Shown here: one piece after another, positions 13,413 through 18,221 of the stretch
Position numbering within the stretch: the stretch's first letter is position 1
Layout: the number at the start of each line of letters is the position of its first letter
Source: Alphaproteobacteria bacterium
Lineage (GTDB): Bacteria > Pseudomonadota > Alphaproteobacteria > Micavibrionales > Micavibrionaceae
Reading direction: 5' to 3'
Length of the DNA: 18,221 bases
Assembly (NCBI GenBank): GCA_023141075.1
Contig: JAGLKL010000007.1
Span: 1 to 18,221, forward strand
Notes under the pieces: generated by a model
Database searches by the model: none
Seen by the model: the letters and a program-made list of their open reading frames with translations, nothing else
What the model was told of the DNA's origin: nothing
Program-made: the position numbers and the translations under genes

Positions 13413-13877
13413 ATGACCGAAGAACAAAGTGATATTAAGGTTGCGGTAAAACCGCTGGAAAATGCTGTGGGGCTCAAATTGCCGAGCTATGCAACTTCTA
13501 AATCTGCGGGAATGGACTTGACGGCCGCTCTGGAAGAAGCGCTGGAACTTGGTCCCGGTGATCGCGCTCTTATCCCTACGGGTCTGACCATAGCTCTGCC
13601 AAAAGGCTTTGAAGCGCAGGTACGTCCTCGTTCAGGACTGGCCATTAAATACGGTATCACGGTTTTAAATACGCCCGGTACGATTGATGCGGATTATCGC
13701 GGAGAGGTTAAAGTGATTTTAATTAACCACAGTAGAGAACCATTTACGATAAAGCGCGGCATGCGAATCGCACAGATGGTTGTTGAACGTTTTTCCCATG
13801 TTAGCTGGGAAGTTGTTGAGGAACTGGAAAAGAATGAAGAACGCGGTGAAGACGGCTTCGGTTCTACCGGCTCGTGA
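13413..13877 (+). CDS. dut: Deoxyuridine 5'-triphosphate nucleotidohydrolase (dUTPase)
   Basis: Dut hydrolyses dUTP to dUMP and pyrophosphate, keeping uracil out of DNA and supplying the precursor of dTMP. The 154-residue protein has all five motifs of trimeric dUTPases: AGMDLTA (32-38), PRSGLA (72-77), GTIDADYRGE (89-98) with the catalytic aspartate, RIAQMV (118-123) and the C-terminal arm RGEDGFGSTGS (144-154). The ATG lies six bases after the coaBC stop, and its AGGA ribosome binding site overlaps that stop codon, so it is translated from the coaBC transcript. coaBC-dut is a widely conserved bacterial pair. No terminator is seen before mutS, 46 bp downstream. Confidence 0.97.
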   Translation: MTEEQSDIKVAVKPLENAVGLKLPSYATSKSAGMDLTAALEEALELGPGDRALIPTGLTIALPKGFEAQVRPRSGLAIKYGITVLNTPGTIDADYRGEVKVILINHSREPFTIKRGMRIAQMVVERFSHVSWEVVEELEKNEERGEDGFGSTGS

Positions 13878-13923
13878 GTTCTTAGAGTTTAAAACTTTTA
13901 TAGAGTAAAAGGCAGGCTTTTAT

Positions 13924-16689
13924 ATGGCTGTTGCCGAAAAACATGATTACGGCCAAAGTGGCGATGCGCCCTCCCCCCATGAAGATGAAGTACGTAAGAG
14001 TATGAACAAGCGGGCGGAGCACTTTCTTACGCTCGGGCACACACCGATGATGGCGCAATACCTCGTTTTAAAGGAAGAACACCCTGATTGCCTACTTTTT
14101 TACCGAATGGGCGATTTTTATGAATTGTTTTATGAGGATGCCGTTATTGCCTCTCAAGTTCTGGATATTACGCTGACCAAGCGTGGTAAATCCAATGGCG
14201 ATGATATTAAGATGTGCGGCGTGCCATATCACGCCTATGAGCCCTATCTGGCAAAACTTATCCGTGCGGGCCATAAAGTTGTGATCTGTGAACAGACAGA
14301 GACCCCTGAAGAAGCAAAATTACGTGCAAAAAAAGAAGGGAAGAGTGCATCAAAATCCCTTGTGATGCGTGAAGCCGTTCGTATTGTTACACAAGGAACT
14401 TTAACCGAAGATCATTTGCTGGATGCCCGTGCGCACAATTATTTGTGCGGCTTGCACAGCTATAGCGGACTGTGTGGTATTGCCTGGTGCGACTTATCGA
14501 CCGGCGAATTGATGGTGCAAAATTGTGATCTTGATATATTGCGCACAACGATTGAACGGATTGACCCCGGTGAAATTGTTATATCCCAAAAATGCCTTCA
14601 GGCTGCCGGAAGCGCTCTTGATGATTTCTCGGACAGAATAACAATACCGCAACATGATACACTCTCTCTGCCTGACACAAGTAATGTTACAGAGCTTTTT
14701 GGCAAAGACGTACCGGCGCTGGATAAATGCGAGCTTTATGCGCTTGGTAAGCTCCTGACCTATATTTCCTCGACACAGAAAGGCAAGCTCCCTTATCTGA
14801 CAGTACCGCAGCGCGTTAATAATCGCCAATATATGGGGATTGATGCGGCAACTCGAAAGAATCTGGAATTGTTGCGCACACTATCGGGTGAAAGAAAAGG
14901 AAGCCTTCTTGATACAATCGATTGTACTGTTACGGGCGCTGGTGCGCGATTATTGCAGACCTGTATTTCTACTCCACTCACTGATATTGCGCAAATAAAT
15001 ACACGTCTTGACCGCGTTGAAAGCTTTTTTGAAATGCCGGGCTTGCGCGAAGAGGTGCGTATAATGCTGCGGGAAGTACCGGATATTGAGCGTGCTTTAT
15101 CCCGTATTACCGTTGGACGCAGTAACCCGCGGGATCTGGCTATGATCCGTGATGGATTATCTCATGGTGAGATTATCCGCGTAACGCTTCAGACCAATAT
15201 GAATAAGTTAAAAAGCTTTAATGCTGTGTTTGATAAGCTGCGTCAAAACCCTGCGCTTTGTGAGCTGCACGATACTCTTAAGCTAGCGCTTGTTGATACA
15301 CCTCCTTTGAGCACTAAAGAAGGTGGATTTATTAAGACCGGCTATAATCCGCGTCTGGACGAGTTACGGAGCTTGCGGGATAATAGTCGTACAATGATTG
15401 CCTCGCTGCAATCCAAATATCGAGGTGAAACAAGCATCAATGCGCTAAAAATAAAATATAATAATGTGCTGGGGTATTTTATCGAAGTACCCTCAAAACG
15501 TGCTGATGCTCTAATGATTACAGCAGACGAGTCACGGGAAAGTAATGCAGCAAACGTCAGGTTTATTCATCGGCAGACGATGGCCGGTACTGTGCGTTTT
15601 ACAACTTCCGAACTTGCAGAGAAAGAGCGAGAGATATTAAGCGCTGCCAATAAAATTATTGCTCTGGAAATGTCTGTTTTTGATGAAATTGTTGAGAGGA
15701 TTGGCAGCCTGTCGGATATTATTAACTCTATCGCACAGGCACTGGCAATTATTGATATGGGCGCAGCATTAGCTGAACAAGCAGCATTGATGAATTATAA
15801 TCGCCCGATCGTTGATGAAAGTTTGAAGTTTGATATCAACAAAGGGCGGCATCCAGTCGTTGAAAATGTCCTTAAAGAGCAAAGCGAGGCGTTTGTTCCT
15901 AATGATTGTGCACTAAATCCCGGTTCTCGTTTGTGGCTACTAACCGGGCCTAATATGGCTGGAAAATCCACTTTCCTGCGACAAAATGCTCTTATAGCCA
16001 TTATGGCGCAAATGGGAAGTTTTGTACCGGCTGCTTCAGCCCATATCGGCATAATCGACCAATGTTTCAGTCGAGTCGGCGCATCAGATGATCTTGCACG
16101 CGGACAATCCACGTTTATGGTTGAAATGGTAGAAACTGCCAGAATTTTAAACCTTTCTACCGAACGCTCTTTGGTTATTCTTGACGAAATCGGGCGCGGC
16201 ACATCGACTTATGACGGCCTGTCTATTGCCTGGGCCTGCGTTGAATATCTGCACAATAAAAATGAATGCCGTAGCCTTTTCGCTACGCATTACCATGAGT
16301 TGGTTGCTTTAAGCGAGCCTTTGGAGAACTTGGTATGCTATACCGCGCAAATCAAAGAATGGAATAATACTATTGTGTTTATGCACAAAGTTGTTCGTGG
16401 CCATGCCAACCGGTCTTACGGCATCCATGTTGCGCAACTTGCCGGCTTGCCAAACACAGTCATAAAGCGTGCCGAAGATATTCTAGAGCGCTTAACACAC
16501 AACAATAAAGACAACACGTCCGAGCAAATGATTAAAGATTTACCTTTGTTTGAAATTCCTTCCAATCCTGCACCGCGCATTGCATCAGAACTGGAAAAGC
16601 AATTTGAGGTGATAGACCCCGATACCTTGTCACCACGGGAGGCTCTCGATATCCTCTATATGCTTAAAGAAAAAAGTAAAAAATCATAG
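13924..16689 (+). CDS. mutS: DNA mismatch repair protein MutS
   Basis: MutS recognises base mismatches and small loops and recruits MutL. The 921-residue protein is a complete MutS1. The N-terminal mismatch-recognition domain has the Phe-X-Glu motif in FYRMGDFYELF (F65, E67). Connector, lever and clamp domains follow. The ATPase domain has Walker A GPNMAGKST (675-683), the STFMVEM stretch, Walker B with D754-E755 in LDEIGRGTSTYDGLSIAWA, and FATHYHEL. The C-terminus ends with the SPREALDILYMLKE helix typical of the tetramerisation end. The start used (ATG 13924, GGCAGG 7 bases upstream) gives about 35 residues ahead of the conserved HTPMMAQYL. An internal ATG at 14002 would give a shorter form but has a poorer ribosome binding site. 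The gene follows dut by 46 bp and may share its transcript. Confidence 0.98.
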   Translation: MAVAEKHDYGQSGDAPSPHEDEVRKSMNKRAEHFLTLGHTPMMAQYLVLKEEHPDCLLFYRMGDFYELFYEDAVIASQVLDITLTKRGKSNGDDIKMCGVPYHAYEPYLAKLIRAGHKVVICEQTETPEEAKLRAKKEGKSASKSLVMREAVRIVTQGTLTEDHLLDARAHNYLCGLHSYSGLCGIAWCDLSTGELMVQNCDLDILRTTIERIDPGEIVISQKCLQAAGSALDDFSDRITIPQHDTLSLPDTSNVTELFGKDVPALDKCELYALGKLLTYISSTQKGKLPYLTVPQRVNNRQYMGIDAATRKNLELLRTLSGERKGSLLDTIDCTVTGAGARLLQTCISTPLTDIAQINTRLDRVESFFEMPGLREEVRIMLREVPDIERALSRITVGRSNPRDLAMIRDGLSHGEIIRVTLQTNMNKLKSFNAVFDKLRQNPALCELHDTLKLALVDTPPLSTKEGGFIKTGYNPRLDELRSLRDNSRTMIASLQSKYRGETSINALKIKYNNVLGYFIEVPSKRADALMITADESRESNAANVRFIHRQTMAGTVRFTTSELAEKEREILSAANKIIALEMSVFDEIVERIGSLSDIINSIAQALAIIDMGAALAEQAALMNYNRPIVDESLKFDINKGRHPVVENVLKEQSEAFVPNDCALNPGSRLWLLTGPNMAGKSTFLRQNALIAIMAQMGSFVPAASAHIGIIDQCFSRVGASDDLARGQSTFMVEMVETARILNLSTERSLVILDEIGRGTSTYDGLSIAWACVEYLHNKNECRSLFATHYHELVALSEPLENLVCYTAQIKEWNNTIVFMHKVVRGHANRSYGIHVAQLAGLPNTVIKRAEDILERLTHNNKDNTSEQMIKDLPLFEIPSNPAPRIASELEKQFEVIDPDTLSPREALDILYMLKEKSKKS

Positions 16690-16822
16690 TGCTGCTTTTT
16701 GCTGCACATTGATCTTCGGTAACTTTAACGATGGATAAAAAACTGAGTCGTCAAACTCTTTTGTCATGGTACTTAAAGCTTGTCAGATTGATTGGTTTTG
16801 ATATAAAAAAATAGACATCTTC

Positions 16823-16851
16823 TTTACTTGAGTTTCATTGTATTTTATTAC
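16823..16851 (+). promoter_or_regulatory. Candidate promoter of the ferredoxin-NADP reductase gene
   Basis: TTTACT (16823-16828) and TATTAC (16846-16851) are spaced by 17 bases and lie 44 bases upstream of the start codon, in a 206-bp gap after mutS. The gap also has an imperfect GTGC-T-GC/GC-T-GCAC hairpin just after the mutS stop, too weak to call a terminator. Confidence 0.35.
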
Positions 16852-16895
16852 AACTACGTTTAGAAATGAGCATAACTTTATAAGGAAAAACCGAT

Positions 16896-17942
16896 ATGAG
16901 TGATGATTCTGCCGTCATAAAAGCCGATGCCGTTATTATAGGGGCGGGACCTTGCGGGTTATTCACTGTTTTCGAGATGGGTCTGTTGGATATGAAATGT
17001 CATCTTATTGACATTCTCGATAGACCTGGCGGACAATGCGCAGAGCTATATCCTGAAAAACCTATTTACGATATTCCAGCCTATCCAACCATTACCGGGC
17101 AAGAGCTTACTGATAAATTGATGGAACAAATCGCACCCTTTGATCCTGTGTTTCATTTTCAGCAAATAGCCGAAAAATTAGAAAAACTGGATGATGGAAC
17201 ATGGCGTTTAACAACGGATACGGGAACAGTATTCGAAGCAACTTGTATTATTATTGCTGCAGGTGGCGGCAGTTTTATGCCTAAAAAGCCCCCTATTCCG
17301 GGAATTGAAGACTATGAAGAAAGCTCTGTCTTTTATTCAGTTCGTCAAGTCGAGCAGTTCCGCGATAAGGATCTGGTCATAGTAGGCGGCGGAGATTCTG
17401 CTCTGGACTGGAGTTTAAATCTACAGCCTGTTGCCAAAAGCCTGACCTTAATTCACCGTAGAAAGGCTTTTCGCGCCTCTCCTGATAGTGTTCATAAAAT
17501 GCAAACACTTGTCGATGAAGGCTCAATGCATTTTCAGCTTGGACAAGTTAAGGAACTGGCTGGAGAAAACGGCCAGTTGAACGCCGTAATCGTAGAAGAC
17601 AATAATAAAGAGCGCCAGAATATCCCTTGTGATGTCATGCTTCCGTTTTTTGGTTTGACAATGAAGCTTGGGCCAATCGCTGATTTCGGGCTTAATTTGC
17701 ACGAAAATCTTATTCCCGTTGATACGGAAAAGTTCGAGACTTCGCAGCGCGGCATTTTCGCTGTCGGCGATATTAACTGGTATCCGGGTAAACTTAAGCT
17801 TATTCTTTCAGGCTTTCATGAAGCAGCGCTTATGTCACGCCAAGCCTTTACGTATTGTCGACCAGATGCACGTTTGCGCTTTGAATATACTACGTCAAGC
17901 AGCTCTTTGCAGGACAAACTCGGTGTCAGTGATAAGAAATAG
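16896..17942 (+). CDS. Ferredoxin/flavodoxin-NADP+ reductase, thioredoxin-reductase-like
   Basis: The 348-residue flavoprotein belongs to the TrxR-like ferredoxin-NADP reductases (YumC type), which exchange electrons between NADPH and ferredoxin or flavodoxin. It has the FAD-binding motif VIIGAGPCGL (13-22), the conserved RPGGQCAELYPEKPIYDIPAYP (43-64), the NADPH-binding VIVGGGDSALDW (161-172) with HRR (187-189) for the 2'-phosphate, and the C-terminal FAD site GIFAVGDINWYPGKLKLILSGFHEAALM. The redox-active CxxC of true thioredoxin reductases is absent, which separates it from TrxB. The ATG has AAGGA 9 bases upstream. It converges on cysK with only nine bases between the stop codons. Confidence 0.93.
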   Translation: MSDDSAVIKADAVIIGAGPCGLFTVFEMGLLDMKCHLIDILDRPGGQCAELYPEKPIYDIPAYPTITGQELTDKLMEQIAPFDPVFHFQQIAEKLEKLDDGTWRLTTDTGTVFEATCIIIAAGGGSFMPKKPPIPGIEDYEESSVFYSVRQVEQFRDKDLVIVGGGDSALDWSLNLQPVAKSLTLIHRRKAFRASPDSVHKMQTLVDEGSMHFQLGQVKELAGENGQLNAVIVEDNNKERQNIPCDVMLPFFGLTMKLGPIADFGLNLHENLIPVDTEKFETSQRGIFAVGDINWYPGKLKLILSGFHEAALMSRQAFTYCRPDARLRFEYTTSSSSLQDKLGVSDKK

Positions 17943-17951
17943 CCGCAGCAT

Positions 17952-18221
17952 TTAGGCAGGGATATGCTCAAATAATACACTGGATAAGTAGCGTTCTGCA
18001 AAAGACGGGATAATAAGAATAACCTGCTTTCCTTTATTTTCCGGGCGCTCTCCTATGATTTTTGCAGCCTGAAGTGCAGCACCGGATGATAGACCGCATG
18101 GAATCCCTTCTAATGTCGCAATCTCTCTAGCCATTTCTATTGCGCTTTGACTATTCACTTTTAGTGTTTCGTCAATAATCTTGGTATTCAGGTTTTCCGG
18201 AATAAATCCGGCACCAATACC
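17952..18221 (-). CDS. cysK: Cysteine synthase (O-acetylserine sulfhydrylase), C-terminal part
   Basis: The reading frame is open from the window edge (18221) to TAA at 17952-17954, so only the last 89 residues are visible. They begin GIGAGFIPENLNTK (the IQGIGAGF region of CysK) and continue with VNSQSAIEMAREIATLEGIPCGLSSGAALQAA, the typical C-terminal part including the (S/T)SG segment near the PLP-binding site, then VILIIPSFAERYLSS. CysK makes cysteine from O-acetylserine and sulfide with PLP. The closely related CysM cannot be fully excluded, but the GIGAGFIP stretch favours CysK. The N-terminal PLP-lysine region is outside the window. It converges on the FNR gene. Confidence 0.92.
   Translation of the reverse strand, partial: GIGAGFIPENLNTKIIDETLKVNSQSAIEMAREIATLEGIPCGLSSGAALQAAKIIGERPENKGKQVILIIPSFAERYLSSVLFEHIPA

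Noticed and set aside
15795..16202. 135-codon minus-strand ORF inside mutS
   Set aside because: It lies opposite the conserved MutS ATPase domain. Its openness follows from mutS codon use.
16688..16715. Possible terminator after mutS
   Set aside because: The hairpin has a T-T mismatch, few pairs and no following T-run.

Overview
The window is a moderately AT-rich stretch of bacterial chromosome made up almost entirely of housekeeping genes. Family content suggests an alphaproteobacterium: a MucR/Ros-type regulator, a YbjN-like gene directly upstream of proC, lon followed by an HU gene, and a thioredoxin-reductase-like ferredoxin-NADP reductase. I cannot assign a genus. I see no rRNA, tRNA, CRISPR array, prophage or complete insertion sequence.

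Layout. Bases 1-740 hold a consensus-like promoter with an inverted repeat in its spacer, a short basic ORF (229-429), a 182-bp MITE-like element with terminal inverted repeats (425-606), and the terminator of the HU gene. The minus strand then carries hup (740-1015), lon (1169-3580) and lgt (3822-4637). The plus strand carries ybjN-like and proC (4921-6266). The minus strand resumes with mucR, tsaB, an unrecognised exported protein, trpS and murJ (6361-11303). The plus strand then carries a small acidic membrane protein, coaBC, dut, mutS and a ferredoxin-NADP reductase (11618-17942). The window ends inside a converging cysteine synthase gene on the minus strand.

The genes cover protein quality control (Lon), nucleoid structure (HU), lipoprotein maturation (Lgt), proline synthesis (ProC), tRNA modification and charging (TsaB, TrpS), lipid II export (MurJ), coenzyme A synthesis (CoaBC), dUTP removal (Dut), mismatch repair (MutS), reductant supply (FNR) and cysteine synthesis (CysK). 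Likely co-transcribed groups are ybjN-proC, murJ-trpS and coaBC-dut, possibly with mutS.

No undescribed multi-gene system is evident. The observations most worth checking are small-scale. A ten-T run lies exactly at the CoaC/CoaB domain junction of coaBC, where a slip of one base in either direction gives an immediate stop. A MITE-like element supplies the stop codon of the ORF before it and has a solo end next to trpS. Exact or near-exact short tandem duplications recur in intergenic DNA, most of them upstream of genes. The HU terminator has a duplicated U-tract. The lgt ribosome binding site lies inside a small hairpin. The MucR homologue lacks two of the four zinc ligands.
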